From: Pseudobutyrivibrio sp. OR37
GTDB taxonomy: Bacteria; Bacillota; Clostridia; Lachnospirales; Lachnospiraceae
Reading direction: 5' to 3'
Length of the DNA: 64,000 nt
Assembly (NCBI RefSeq): GCF_900113655.1
Contig: NZ_FOQF01000010.1
Location: 45,042 to 109,041, forward strand
The notes beneath the pieces were generated by a model. The model had not been told where the DNA came from. It worked only from the letters and a program-made list of their open reading frames with translations, and did no database searches. Below are positions 48,660 through 58,822 of this stretch, piece after piece (within the stretch, counting starts at the first letter, position 1; the number at the start of each line of letters is the position of its first letter). Position numbers and translations under genes: made by a program.

Positions 48660-50150
48660 TTAATCATCTTTTACAAGTCTGCTTATTTCTTTTTTGAATA
48701 CATCATCCTCTGAATCGCATTGAACAACAGCATCTGCACCCATTTCATATGCCATATCTGCCTCACGCTGTTTTTTTACAACAGCAAGGATTGGTATATT
48801 TTTAAAACTTTCTCGTTTCTTAAGATATGTCAATGTTAACATTCCAAATTCATTTGTTTCATTCATTTCGAGAAATATAATCTTAATATTTTTTCGATAT
48901 TGGCTGATTGTGCAAAGAGCCTCACTATCACTTGCAGCCACTAATATCTCATAGTTATCTCCTTCGTTCATGCGAAGTCGATTAACACCATCAATACGGC
49001 CATCGTTCACACATAGCAATATAGGTTTTTCATAGTCTACATTTTCTACGCTCCAAATAGTGACATTGTTCTTTCCAACAATCTTTGATTTGTACAAAGC
49101 ATCATCCGCCATCATGAATACTTTATTGCTGTCCCAAATATTATGGCTTATTATAGCCCCTATACTCATTGTTATTGGCTCTTCATTTCCAACATTTATA
49201 TCAGCTAAAAGGCGTTGAAGCGCTTTGCATCGGCTGAGAAGAATACTAATATCGCTCATCTGAGGCATCAGTACCACAAATTCATCTCCACCATAGCGGC
49301 CAGAAATATCGTACGTTCTGAAACTCTCCATCAGCAGCCTTCCCACATTTTCCAAAAGAATATCACCTGTGTTATGTCCCAAATTATCATTGACTAATTT
49401 GAAATCATCCAAATCCAGTACAATCATTGCGCAATAATCTTTTTCCTGCTTGTTCAAAAAATAGTTATCTATCTTCTTAAGGAGCGCTCCTTTGTTATAT
49501 ACATGGGTTAGATTGTCAATCAGGCTTTCCCCCTTTAACTCACGCATTGCCAGAGCTTCTCGGCTTCGCATTTCAAGAATAAGACTGCCAAGCACCATCG
49601 CAATAACGTAGGCTGCAAGCACCATGTAGACATCACGTCTAAATAGTATATACTCCTTAAACTTGTACGAAAAAATGCAATATACTATGATGACTACTAT
49701 TTCTTCACAAGCATATTTATCTGTTCTGTCTATGTAAAGTATAGGAAACACTAAAAGAAGCATTGGTATAAAAAATGCCTGCCGATCTGAATAAACTACT
49801 GTATCAACAGCTATGAAAACCATAGTCAACCAAAAGTAAAAAGTACAACATAGTATGCCTGTTGCATCTGTACTAATAGGCTCATGCTTCAATACAAATA
49901 CGTTTACACGATATTGGATTAGCATTAATGGTACCATTAAAAAATGTATCCATGTCAACTTGAAGCCTGGCACAAATACAATAGCAATCACAAGCATCAC
50001 TAAGTAAATTATAGAAATGTACATGCAGGCGCGACGAAGCATGAACAGATTACTTTCATTAATCACGTCCATGCATAGTTCAAAGTACTCTTTTATTTCA
50101 TCTTTCCTTTGTTGACGGCGTACAGCTGACCTGAATAATTTATCTTCCAT
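48660..50150 (-). CDS. Membrane GGDEF protein with C-terminal receiver-like domain
   Basis: Probable diguanylate cyclase of 496 residues. Residues 40-195 hold about six hydrophobic helices (a 5TM/7TM-type sensor), GGDEF is intact at 287-291 in GRYGGDEFVVLMPQ, with DLDDFKLVNDNLGHNTGD upstream. Residues about 375-495 resemble a receiver domain, but the phospho-acceptor position reads Glu (IIFLEMNE), so phosphorylation is unlikely. The order GGDEF then receiver is the reverse of the usual arrangement. The ATG at 50150 follows TAGGAG; a longer frame adds 29 atypical residues. Confidence 0.85.
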   Translation of the reverse strand: MEDKLFRSAVRRQQRKDEIKEYFELCMDVINESNLFMLRRACMYISIIYLVMLVIAIVFVPGFKLTWIHFLMVPLMLIQYRVNVFVLKHEPISTDATGILCCTFYFWLTMVFIAVDTVVYSDRQAFFIPMLLLVFPILYIDRTDKYACEEIVVIIVYCIFSYKFKEYILFRRDVYMVLAAYVIAMVLGSLILEMRSREALAMRELKGESLIDNLTHVYNKGALLKKIDNYFLNKQEKDYCAMIVLDLDDFKLVNDNLGHNTGDILLENVGRLLMESFRTYDISGRYGGDEFVVLMPQMSDISILLSRCKALQRLLADINVGNEEPITMSIGAIISHNIWDSNKVFMMADDALYKSKIVGKNNVTIWSVENVDYEKPILLCVNDGRIDGVNRLRMNEGDNYEILVAASDSEALCTISQYRKNIKIIFLEMNETNEFGMLTLTYLKKRESFKNIPILAVVKKQREADMAYEMGADAVVQCDSEDDVFKKEISRLVKDD

Positions 50151-50275
50151 TGCTTTTCTCCTATCAGCAACATCTTCCTGCAAATGTAGCACTACTATTA
50201 AATGTACCAAATTTTTGCAATACATTAGTGTATTCAATGTGAATTTTTCTTTATAATATCAAGTTTTCGCCTAAC

Positions 50276-50304
50276 TAAAAAAGATCAGGACACAATCCTG
50301 ATCT
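50276..50304 (-). terminator. Terminator of the lipase-like gene
   Basis: AGATCAGGA pairs with TCCTGATCT around a 5-nt loop, followed by TTTTTTAG on the minus strand, about 32 nt after the stop codon. Confidence 0.85.
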
Positions 50305-50335
50305 CTTTTATGAAATATTTATTTATAATTGTAGC

Positions 50336-51517
50336 TTATTCTGCAACAGCTTCAGTCTCAACAACTTCTGTTTCTTCTGCTTCTGTATCTACAGACTCTG
50401 TTTCTACAGACTCTTCTACAGCTTCAGCTTCAACTACTTCTGCATCAGCCTCCATTACCTCAGAAACTTCTGTTTCAACAGGAGCTACATCAGTTACTAT
50501 TGCAAATGTTGTAAACTGATTTAAAGCATCCTCAGACATGTATCCATCAGCAACTGCCTGCTTAGCTAAATCATAGCACTCAGCTGTTGTCTTCTTAGGA
50601 GCGATAGATGTTCTAGTTACTGATGTTGTTCCGTAAAGTGATGTGTAAAATGATGTAGTAGCGAAGTTTAATGTGAGCATTCTGCTACCTGTTTCTACGC
50701 CGCAAACACTTCCACGCTTCTCACCAGCGCAATCATAGCTGCCCCAAACATCTTCACGTAAGTAGCTATCACAGTGAGCAGCTGATGAATCTCCGTTGTA
50801 ACCACCATCTTCATGGTTAACACCAGCGTACTGCCATACGATATTAAGCACTGAAGAAATGCTGTAGAATGTATTCTTATCACTGCTATCGCCAAGTCTC
50901 TTTACCATGCCTTCACGAGTGAAGCCCTTGATAAGAGGTGAACCAAATGTAACTGTGTTAAGTACTTCGTAATTGTCCTTGATGTACTTATCAGCAGCAA
51001 CCTGCTGTGCAACCATTCCACCAAGGCTGTGACCAGCAAGAATAATATTGCTACCTGCAGGAATTCTATCGATAATAGCATTCTTTACGTTTGTTACGTA
51101 CTCATTACTTAATTCAAATCCTGAAAGAAGATCTTCCTTAACAGTTGTAGTCTGATTATCAACAATTGTCTCTGTTCCTGAAAGTGCAACTACATACACT
51201 TCCTTGTCCTCAGCGCCCCAATAAGTATTATAAGTCATTCTACCTTCTGTGATAGAAATAGGACCAGCTGACTGATAATCTGCATAGCCAACCTTTGTAA
51301 GTGTTGCCATCTGAGCAGCATTCTCAATATTTACAGTCTCACCATTCTGGATTTTATAAACCATATCCATGATTTTAAAATCTGTTTCTGTGTGAAGAAC
51401 ATAATTTGTATCTCCACCTGCTGGAAGAATTGAACCAGCCTCTGCAACCATTGGATTTACCATAATCGTTGTAGCCACAAGAGCAGCAGCTAACATTCTT
51501 AAAACTTTTTTACTCAT
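50336..51517 (-). CDS. Secreted lipase-like alpha/beta hydrolase with acidic tail
   Basis: Probable extracellular lipase or esterase of 393 residues. Signal peptide about 1-27 (MVNPMVAEAG). The nucleophile is S164 in AGHSLGG, in the class-3 lipase pattern; a candidate Asp is D211 and a candidate His H248 (SSAAHCD). Residues 345-393 form a low-complexity tail of repeated Glu/Val/Ala/Thr with no Lys or Arg, perhaps a wall spacer, though no LPxTG follows. It seems monocistronic with its own terminator. Confidence 0.8.
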   Translation of the reverse strand: MSKKVLRMLAAALVATTIMVNPMVAEAGSILPAGGDTNYVLHTETDFKIMDMVYKIQNGETVNIENAAQMATLTKVGYADYQSAGPISITEGRMTYNTYWGAEDKEVYVVALSGTETIVDNQTTTVKEDLLSGFELSNEYVTNVKNAIIDRIPAGSNIILAGHSLGGMVAQQVAADKYIKDNYEVLNTVTFGSPLIKGFTREGMVKRLGDSSDKNTFYSISSVLNIVWQYAGVNHEDGGYNGDSSAAHCDSYLREDVWGSYDCAGEKRGSVCGVETGSRMLTLNFATTSFYTSLYGTTSVTRTSIAPKKTTAECYDLAKQAVADGYMSEDALNQFTTFAIVTDVAPVETEVSEVMEADAEVVEAEAVEESVETESVDTEAEETEVVETEAVAE

Positions 51518-51745
51518 AATTATTTTTACTCCTTTTATATTGCTGAAATAATATATCAGCTACAGCATCCGAATGCTAGCCAAAATAACTTCAATAAATG
51601 GAGTAATTTTTGTGATTATTGCGATTTGTCACACAGTGTATTTTTGCAAGTATATATTGTTACATTTCCATCTTTTGTTTTCATATCGTTTTGATATATA
51701 ACTTTTACGCAAATGCAAAATACTGGCTTGAATTTTAATATCGAC

Positions 51746-52381
51746 TTATACTAAATCGATGATTTCCTTGAAGCTATTTATTTTATGCTCAGCCTTGTCA
51801 TAACTACTAGCACTGCCTATTCCTATGTTGTGAAATCCACCAGCTACTGCTGCGTCAATTCCAGCTTCAGCATCTTCAACAACAAAACAATTTTCATTCC
51901 TTAATTGAATAATACCGGCAGCTTTAATGAAAACCTCTGGATTAGGCTTTGACTGAGAAATTATTGTTCCATCAGATATTCCGTCAAAGAAATCCAAAAG
52001 ACCAATGCGACTTAAAATCAGCTTAGTGTTTTGGGATGATGAACCAATAGCAAGCTTTAAACCTTTTGCTCTAAGTGCATTTAAAGTATCTAATACCTCT
52101 GACGATACATCCCTTTCTGTCATTGATGCCAAAAGTTCTTTATATAAATCATTTTTCTTTGTCATCATCTCAAGCTTTTCTTCGTCTGAATACTGCTTGT
52201 CAGCTTTCTCCAAAATTATCTCCAGGCTGGCAGCTCTAGAAACACCGCGAAGTCTTTCATTTATTTTTCTATCAAAATAAATCCCCTCATGGTCAGCCAT
52301 TTTCTTCCAGGCCTGATAATGATATTCATCAGTGCTGCAAATTACACCATCTAAATCAAATATAATTCCCTTGATTTCCAT
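51746..52381 (-). CDS. pgmB: Beta-phosphoglucomutase
   Basis: Converts beta-glucose-1-phosphate to glucose-6-phosphate. HAD family with helical cap, 211 residues. Nucleophile D9 and D11 lie in IIFDLDGVICSTDEYHY, the phosphate-binding Ser in AIGSSSQN, the Lys in SQSKPNPEVF and the acidic pair in FVVEDAEAG. The start MEIKG is preceded by AAAGGA and lies 1 nt after the GH3 stop codon. It closes the carbohydrate operon, but no phosphorylase that would make beta-Glc1P is present. Confidence 0.9.
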   Translation of the reverse strand: MEIKGIIFDLDGVICSTDEYHYQAWKKMADHEGIYFDRKINERLRGVSRAASLEIILEKADKQYSDEEKLEMMTKKNDLYKELLASMTERDVSSEVLDTLNALRAKGLKLAIGSSSQNTKLILSRIGLLDFFDGISDGTIISQSKPNPEVFIKAAGIIQLRNENCFVVEDAEAGIDAAVAGGFHNIGIGSASSYDKAEHKINSFKEIIDLV

Positions 52382-52382
52382 T

Positions 52383-54140
52383 TTATATATAGTCCTTTCC
52401 ACATAGTGGGTCTACCGGGCTGATTCCTTTAAACTCAGAACGGCCCATCATTTTATCAATACAAGCTGTTACAAAATCCTCATTGCCACTATAGGTATTT
52501 ATATATGTTTTCATCATAGGGGCATCAAACAAATGATATGGATATGCTGTTGAAACCATAAGCATTGGAATTTCGCTAGCATGCCATGGCGCATCATCAC
52601 CAAGTCCAAACAACACATTCCAGTTCAAACGAAGTGTTGTATTATTTGATGCATTCTCCATATTGCATACATACAGATATAAATCATAATCAGCCTTCAT
52701 ATCTGCAACGCTTCTGTACATTTCATTCATAAGAGCCTGCTTTTCTGGAGTCATTCTACTTGGATCTGCCAAATCCATTACAGAAAGACGAGTGCGTCTA
52801 TCTCTAACCCTGACTTCAAAGCCCTCTGCTTCAAGCTTTTCCTTCCACATCTTTACAAAATCGCTATTTGGATCATCATTTCTATCGATAACATTCAAAT
52901 AAATGCGCTTATATTTTTTTGCAGAAAGTGGAAGTAAACTTGCCTCATCTCTAACTAGAGTAATAGCCTTATCTGCAACTTCCTTGGCCATCTTTCTATG
53001 CTCTTCGCAACCTACTACAGCCAAAGCATCTTTGCCTGGCACAAGAGTTCCTTCTGCCTGCTTTTTGTGAAGGCCTAAAGAAGCCTTTGTAGCAAGTATT
53101 CTAAGAACTGCTTCGTCTAATCTTTCTTCCTTAAGAATTCCATTTTTCACACCATTCATAAGGAATCCATAATCCTCTTCTAAGCTCTTATTGAAAAGAA
53201 TCATGTCACATCCATTTTGGATAGCAGTAGGAATTGCCATTTCTCGCTTCATAGCAGCTGTAAATCCAACCATAGGTGTGGCATCTGTAGAAATCAAGCC
53301 ATTAAATCCCAGCTGCTGTCTAAGCAATTTGGTAAGTAATTCATAAGACAATGATGCAGGAAGTAACTGTTTTTCTATTGAAGCACCATTATCGTATTTA
53401 CGAACATAGGCAGGGCAAGCTATATGGCCAACCATAACTGTCTTAGCTCCCTTTTCAATAAGTGACTTATATACATATCCAAAGGTCTCATCCCATTCCT
53501 CTACAGAAAGGCTATTTATGCTTGTAAGAATATGTTGATCACGCTCATCGATACCATCTCCTGGGAAATGTTTGATAGCAACCGCCACATCGTTCTCATC
53601 AGCACCATCCATATATCTGCTGGCAAAGTCAACCACCATCTGTGGATTGTCTCCAAATGTTCTTACATTTGTAATTGGATTGTGAAACTCCTTGTTAATA
53701 TCAACGATTGGTGCAAAAGACCAATTCATACCTAGAGCTGCACCTTCTTTGCAGGCAACATATCCCATTTTGTAGCCATATTCGCTATCTGCTGTTGCAG
53801 CTACTGCCATAGGCTTTCCAAAGGATGTTCCCTCAAAAGCCAAACCATCTCCTCCTGCCTCAGTATTGGCAGCAAGAAGAAGTGGCACCTTGGCGATTGA
53901 TTGAATTTTTCTGTGAGTGTTCTGTATCTCCTCGGCTCTGCCACTTCGATACATCATACCCCCTACCTTTATATCTCCTACAATGTGGTTGAGGACTCCA
54001 TCATCACTGCTGAATCCCATTGGACAGAATACCTGTCCACACTTATCCTCAAGTGACATCTCGCTAAATGTAGATTCAACCCACTCTACAGCCTCATCAT
54101 CTAAATAAAAGGGATTCCCCTTAAAATCAATCTTTGACAT
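52383..54140 (-). CDS. Cytoplasmic GH3 hydrolase, NagZ-like
   Basis: A 585-residue GH3 with TIM barrel first and a C-terminal alpha/beta domain. KHFPGDG (190-196) and the following D201-Q202-H203 correspond to the NagZ KHFPGHG...DSH loop, whose Asp-His pair serves as acid/base; nucleophile is D286 in GLISTDATPM. So it is a beta-N-acetylhexosaminidase-type GH3 or a close relative, with altered residues in the loop (GDGID for GHGDT). No signal peptide, so it works on imported substrate. It lies between the GH78-like gene and pgmB. Confidence 0.85.
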   Translation of the reverse strand: MSKIDFKGNPFYLDDEAVEWVESTFSEMSLEDKCGQVFCPMGFSSDDGVLNHIVGDIKVGGMMYRSGRAEEIQNTHRKIQSIAKVPLLLAANTEAGGDGLAFEGTSFGKPMAVAATADSEYGYKMGYVACKEGAALGMNWSFAPIVDINKEFHNPITNVRTFGDNPQMVVDFASRYMDGADENDVAVAIKHFPGDGIDERDQHILTSINSLSVEEWDETFGYVYKSLIEKGAKTVMVGHIACPAYVRKYDNGASIEKQLLPASLSYELLTKLLRQQLGFNGLISTDATPMVGFTAAMKREMAIPTAIQNGCDMILFNKSLEEDYGFLMNGVKNGILKEERLDEAVLRILATKASLGLHKKQAEGTLVPGKDALAVVGCEEHRKMAKEVADKAITLVRDEASLLPLSAKKYKRIYLNVIDRNDDPNSDFVKMWKEKLEAEGFEVRVRDRRTRLSVMDLADPSRMTPEKQALMNEMYRSVADMKADYDLYLYVCNMENASNNTTLRLNWNVLFGLGDDAPWHASEIPMLMVSTAYPYHLFDAPMMKTYINTYSGNEDFVTACIDKMMGRSEFKGISPVDPLCGKDYI

Positions 54141-54151
54141 TTATAACCTCG

Positions 54152-55627
54152 TTAATTACAAAAATATTTTCTTAAGAAATATGTAGGACCACAGCTCCAT
54201 GCGTGACAATAGCTGTTAACTATTGTTCCGCCATAAGGAGACTCATTTGGATTCTTAGGATTGTACAATTCCCAGAATGTATCTGCCCCTTCCTTAAGCA
54301 TTCCACCCCAGTATTCTTCCATTTCCTTTAAAGCCTGTTTCTTTTCACCAATCATAATCAAAGCTTCTACAAAGTTATGGAACATGTATGGTGTAACCAT
54401 TGTTAGAGCACTTTCTTCCTGACGCAAACGTTCAATAAGCTTAACAGCGCCATTTCCTTCTACAGCTCCACCAAGAATCATCCATACCTGAGATGCATAA
54501 GATACCTGTCGGTCTGTACCAGAAACATATAGCTTCTTTTCCTCATCAAATAAAAAGCTATTAGCTGCTGATTTTAATTTAAGATAATCCTGGGCATACT
54601 CTTCTTCTGCCATTACATCTCCTGTAATCTGAGCAAGCTCAATTGCTGCCTCCAAAGCATAAAGGAATATTCCCTGGGCACTAGCCTGCTTGTTAAGCAT
54701 GAGGTTCCAATCTACAAAGCACCAACCTAGCTTATCGGAATCCCTTACAACATAGTTTTCATCAAGATTTTCTTTTGCCAGCTCAATTTGTCTTTTACAT
54801 ACATGCCACAAATCATTTACAGCCGAATCATCTCCTGTTTGTCTGTAATAATCTAATAATGTATTGATAAAAAACAAGGAGTAATCAAACATGAAAGTGT
54901 CATCCACCTCTGGCTCTGGTTCAAGGAATATGCATGCTCCCACTCTTTCTTCATCATTGGTAAGTGCACCAAACAAATACAAGCATTCCTTCACCAAATC
55001 GTAATTACGATATGTCTCATAATTAGCCAATGCTTGCATTCTTAAATCGCCAATCCAAAGACGTCTATCTCTCTTTGGTCCATCTTCAAAAACTAGCTGC
55101 ATACAATCATGAAGAGTTTTGATAGCAACTCTATCAAGATCCTTATGTAGTTGATTATCTGAATTAAGTGGAACTAGTTTAGAATCGTCAGCTGAAGATT
55201 CGTTAGTGCACACCACATTATCTAAATAAAGCTGGTATTTATCACTTATATCTAAAACTTCAATTTTTACATATCTAAATGAATATCTTCTTTCTAGTGA
55301 CACTCTTGATGGAATAACATCTACGTGAATTTGCTCCTCCTCAATCCATGATGCACTTATCCATCCTTTATATTCAGCAGGATTCTCGTATAACTCGATT
55401 TCTCTTTCTGCAAAATGAATTTTGAGAAAAGCAGGCGCATCAGCATGAGAACCGACTGATTTCAAATCGAAAGCTAATCTTCCCACCTGGTGGTCACCAA
55501 AATCTATTATTATGCTATCTCCCTTTGAAAGATACTGGGTCTCTGTCATATTTATAGGACTTACATCCGTATAAATCAGCTTTGGCATGTGGTCAAGCGC
55601 TGTCTTTAATAATTTTTCATTTCTCAT
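54152..55627 (-). CDS. GH78-like alpha-L-rhamnosidase, short form
   Basis: A 491-residue protein with an N-terminal beta-sandwich (about 35-145) and an (alpha/alpha)6 barrel. The motif EDGPKRDRRLWIGDLR (181-196) matches the GH78 DxxxRxxxxWxGD region with the general acid, and GADTFWELYNPK near residue 445 matches the catalytic-base segment. Most GH78 enzymes are 650-1100 residues, so the accessory domains are missing. No signal peptide. It overlaps the permease stop codon by 4 nt (ATGA). Substrate inferred as a rhamnoside or related glycoside. Confidence 0.75.
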   Translation of the reverse strand: MRNEKLLKTALDHMPKLIYTDVSPINMTETQYLSKGDSIIIDFGDHQVGRLAFDLKSVGSHADAPAFLKIHFAEREIELYENPAEYKGWISASWIEEEQIHVDVIPSRVSLERRYSFRYVKIEVLDISDKYQLYLDNVVCTNESSADDSKLVPLNSDNQLHKDLDRVAIKTLHDCMQLVFEDGPKRDRRLWIGDLRMQALANYETYRNYDLVKECLYLFGALTNDEERVGACIFLEPEPEVDDTFMFDYSLFFINTLLDYYRQTGDDSAVNDLWHVCKRQIELAKENLDENYVVRDSDKLGWCFVDWNLMLNKQASAQGIFLYALEAAIELAQITGDVMAEEEYAQDYLKLKSAANSFLFDEEKKLYVSGTDRQVSYASQVWMILGGAVEGNGAVKLIERLRQEESALTMVTPYMFHNFVEALIMIGEKKQALKEMEEYWGGMLKEGADTFWELYNPKNPNESPYGGTIVNSYCHAWSCGPTYFLRKYFCN

Positions 55628-56604
55628 CTTTTAAATAATCTCTTTATCACGTTAATATTGTTTAAATAAATCAAAAATACCACTAGAAGTACGGCATTTA
55701 TAATTGATTGCATGGAAGCTGTTACTTGATTTGAAAAAACAGCAAATGTGGAATTCAAAAGTGACATACAAACTGCTGCAAGCAAGAATCCCATCTTTTC
55801 ATTGCAGTACTGGCTGATATATCCACCAATAAACATTGGAAGAAATGCTGTAAACATGATTGCTATGCTTCCAAAGTTAAGCTGACCACCATTGATTGTT
55901 GTGTTTCTTGCAGCATTTAAAAATCCTACAAGTCCCATTAATGCCCCGCATATTCCATAGCAAATCAGCGCATTTTTAACTTCATTAATGCCAGTGTTTA
56001 TTGAAACCTTCTGTCCACTTTTCAGAGCTGCGTAATCATATCCGAATGTTGTCTTTTCAAATACAACAACCATAAATATGAGCACCACAAGAATGATAAT
56101 AAATGCATAAACCCATGTATTAGCAAAAGCAGACATAGATGAATTCTGCACCTCTTTCATAAGGTATTTTCCACTTGTGATTGTATACATGATTCCCTCA
56201 TAAATAAGAGTCACACCAAGTGAAGTGATAATAGGTGGTAAACGCAGTGCAACGTAGATAGCTCCTGAGATTAATCCCAATAAGCATCCCACAGCTACTG
56301 TTACAATAAGCATCATCGCTGCAGAGCCCTTTCCACCAGCAAGAGCTGAATATGTTATTTCAGCTCCGATTACTGATGAAAGTGCTGACATTGAACCAAG
56401 TGAAAAATCGAATCGTCCACTATTTAGATTTATAGAAAGAGCCATTGTTGTAATCATGACAATTGCTGTGTAAACAACAAAATTATCAAAGCTCTTTGCA
56501 TTTGTAATAATATTTTGTCCCTGTGTAAGGCAAAGTCCCTCAAGTATTGCTGCTACTAAAACGGGTATTGCCAATGAATGTATTATCTTCTTAAGGGTGC
56601 TCAT
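55624..56604 (-). CDS. Sugar ABC transporter permease (second)
   Basis: Ribose-type permease of 326 residues with about 8-9 hydrophobic helices. MALSINLNSGRFDFSLGSMS is the conserved cytoplasmic-side segment. The ATG at 56604 follows GGAGG by 5 nt; a TTG four codons earlier lies in the ribosome binding site. Its stop overlaps the GH78-like start, tying uptake to hydrolysis. Confidence 0.85.
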   Translation of the reverse strand: MSTLKKIIHSLAIPVLVAAILEGLCLTQGQNIITNAKSFDNFVVYTAIVMITTMALSINLNSGRFDFSLGSMSALSSVIGAEITYSALAGGKGSAAMMLIVTVAVGCLLGLISGAIYVALRLPPIITSLGVTLIYEGIMYTITSGKYLMKEVQNSSMSAFANTWVYAFIIILVVLIFMVVVFEKTTFGYDYAALKSGQKVSINTGINEVKNALICYGICGALMGLVGFLNAARNTTINGGQLNFGSIAIMFTAFLPMFIGGYISQYCNEKMGFLLAAVCMSLLNSTFAVFSNQVTASMQSIINAVLLVVFLIYLNNINVIKRLFKR

Positions 56605-56620
56605 AATTGCCTCCAAAAAA

Positions 56621-57775
56621 CTATTTTGACTCTACAAGAGCCTTTACATCATCATAAGTAACTGCATCACCGATGATTGTATCAAGTGATTCCTTATCAA
56701 AAATTGGTGTATCTCCGTTGTCTGTTACATAATATTCGTTGAATGAATCAATATCTGTTGCTACAAGGTATCCCTGGCTTAATGAAACTGCATTTCCATC
56801 ATTGTCACGGATTACATTTCCATTTACTGCATTCATAACAAGTGCAAATACAGGTCCAATTGATGAAGAATACTTACCAGCAAGATATGTAAGTGTTCCA
56901 TTTGTCATAGAATCCAAATTCATTTCTGTAAATGAATCAATATCAGCAAACTGAATATCATTCTGAGCTAATGTCTGAGCAAAGAATGTTGTAGCCATAC
57001 CAACTGATAAGAAAGCTTCTGGAGCCTTCTGGATTGCCGCATTAAGCTCATCTGTAGTTGTATCACCATATCCCTGAAGATATGCAACTACCTCTACATC
57101 ACCTTCAATCTTTGATGGATCAACAGCCTGGTCTCCAAAAATCTGACCAATCATACCATTCATATCATCTGTTCCACCGTATGTGTCACCAAGTCCTGCA
57201 ATGATTCCTGCTGCACGATATACATGCATTGGGTTTGGAATGAATGCACCGTAAATTGCAACTGTGCTAATTCCCTGCTCCTTGTAGTACTCGCCCATCG
57301 CCTTTCCAGCTTCAAACTCTGTTTCGTTTGATGGTCCAATCTGGCCTACAAAGTATTCATATCCCTTGTACTGTTCGTACTGCTCATCATCAAGAACGCC
57401 TGATGCAATTGCATAGTAAACACCATATTCTTCACATGTCTCAATCTGCTGTGCTCTATCTGAGCTTGAAAGAGAAATGATTGCGTCATATCCCTTAGAT
57501 GCAAACTTCTCAATTGCAGCCTTCTCATCTTCTGCACTTTCAAGAGCATCTGTATATTCGAAAGTTACGTCATAGTTGTTCTGAATATACTCTTCATAAT
57601 AGTTTCTGAAACCAAGAGCTTCCTCGCCACTTACATCAGCTACTAGGACACCAATTTTAACCCCGTCCTTTGATGCAGATGCTGTGTCATTAGAATTTCC
57701 GCATCCTGCCAAAACACTAGCGCTCATCACACCAACAAGTGCTAAGCTAATAAGTTTTGCAAATCTTTTTTTCAT
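56621..57775 (-). CDS. Sugar ABC transporter binding lipoprotein
   Basis: Extracytoplasmic binding protein of 384 residues. The signal ends VMSASVLAGCGN with the lipobox Cys at about residue 24. The mature part has the two-lobed PBP1 fold (KIGVLVADVSGEEALGFRNY, GYDAIISLSSSDRAQQI). It is divergent from the well-known ribose and galactose proteins, so the ligand cannot be named. It lies between the two permease genes. The ATG follows GGAGG by 9 nt. Confidence 0.85.
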   Translation of the reverse strand: MKKRFAKLISLALVGVMSASVLAGCGNSNDTASASKDGVKIGVLVADVSGEEALGFRNYYEEYIQNNYDVTFEYTDALESAEDEKAAIEKFASKGYDAIISLSSSDRAQQIETCEEYGVYYAIASGVLDDEQYEQYKGYEYFVGQIGPSNETEFEAGKAMGEYYKEQGISTVAIYGAFIPNPMHVYRAAGIIAGLGDTYGGTDDMNGMIGQIFGDQAVDPSKIEGDVEVVAYLQGYGDTTTDELNAAIQKAPEAFLSVGMATTFFAQTLAQNDIQFADIDSFTEMNLDSMTNGTLTYLAGKYSSSIGPVFALVMNAVNGNVIRDNDGNAVSLSQGYLVATDIDSFNEYYVTDNGDTPIFDKESLDTIIGDAVTYDDVKALVESK

Positions 57776-57831
57776 CTTCAAATCCCTCCATAATTAACCA
57801 TTATTTTTAACTGCCAAAGCAGTTAGTACCT

Positions 57832-58812
57832 TTATCTTGGCAATGCCTGAGTACGGTAGTTCATACTTGTTATGTATACAACTGCCATAAAGAATAAAGC
57901 AGATATCACCTGAGTAATTCCATATGCCGCGCTACTATCAATAACAATTTCCAAAATGTCGTTCAGTAGCATGTAAGAAAATCCACCAATCAAGGCTGCA
58001 TAGATTTTTGAACGAGGGCCACCTGAAATAGGCATTCCTCCAAATACAATTGCAATAAAAATATTCATTCCAATGCTTGATGCTGTTTGTGTTGTAACTG
58101 ATGGTGTATAGGTAAGAGTAAGAAATGCCCCGAGACCTACACCAATTCCTGCCATCGTAAAGGCGATAATTGTATACTTGTTTGCTTTAATTCCTGTAAG
58201 TGAAGCACATAGTGGATTACCACCTATAAACTTCATTCTTCTACCAGTTTTTGTTAACTGGAAAACATAGAAACAAACTGCAAAATATATAATTAATAGC
58301 ATTGCTTTAAATCCGATTCCTGAATAAGGCTTTATAACGCTTGAAGGAATACTGATTCCACCGAGAGCACCACCATCTGTTGTAATAATCTGAGATGCTA
58401 TTGCAGACAAAACTGACATCATAGCAACAGTTGTTACGAATGCAGGTATGTTAAAAACTGATGCCAAAACTGAATTAAACAATGAGCATGCAATACCTGT
58501 TGCAAACAAAACAAGAATCATAAGCGCAAGGCTTTCTGTCTTGTTGTAAACAGTAACACCAAGGGTCGCTGCAAAAAGAGTAGATGCACCAAGGCTGATA
58601 TCAAATGTTCCTAAGGTGTAAATAAAGATTGCTCCTGTTGCTACAACTGCAAGAACTACCGCCTCGTTGAAAACTATTTGTAAATACATATCAAGCCTAT
58701 AGCCATATGATTGAATGACCCCACAAAAGATAAAAAACAAAGCAATAAGCGCTACCAATGGCAATGTAGCTATAAGCATTTGAGTATTTTTGAATTTCTT
58801 AAGTTTACTCAC
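57832..58812 (-). CDS. Sugar ABC transporter permease (first)
   Basis: Ribose-type permease of 326 residues with 8-9 hydrophobic segments. IYTLGTFDISLGASTLFAAT and FGGMPISGGPRSKIYAALIG are the conserved family regions. It starts 10 nt after the ATPase stop codon. It should form a heterodimer with the second permease. Confidence 0.87.
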   Translation of the reverse strand: MSKLKKFKNTQMLIATLPLVALIALFFIFCGVIQSYGYRLDMYLQIVFNEAVVLAVVATGAIFIYTLGTFDISLGASTLFAATLGVTVYNKTESLALMILVLFATGIACSLFNSVLASVFNIPAFVTTVAMMSVLSAIASQIITTDGGALGGISIPSSVIKPYSGIGFKAMLLIIYFAVCFYVFQLTKTGRRMKFIGGNPLCASLTGIKANKYTIIAFTMAGIGVGLGAFLTLTYTPSVTTQTASSIGMNIFIAIVFGGMPISGGPRSKIYAALIGGFSYMLLNDILEIVIDSSAAYGITQVISALFFMAVVYITSMNYRTQALPR

Positions 58813-58822
58813 AGCGTACCTC

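Noticed and set aside
50340..50470. Repetitive-looking stretch that could be a tandem repeat array
   Set aside because: It is the codon-level repetition of the Glu/Val/Ala tail of the lipase-like protein and has no fixed period.
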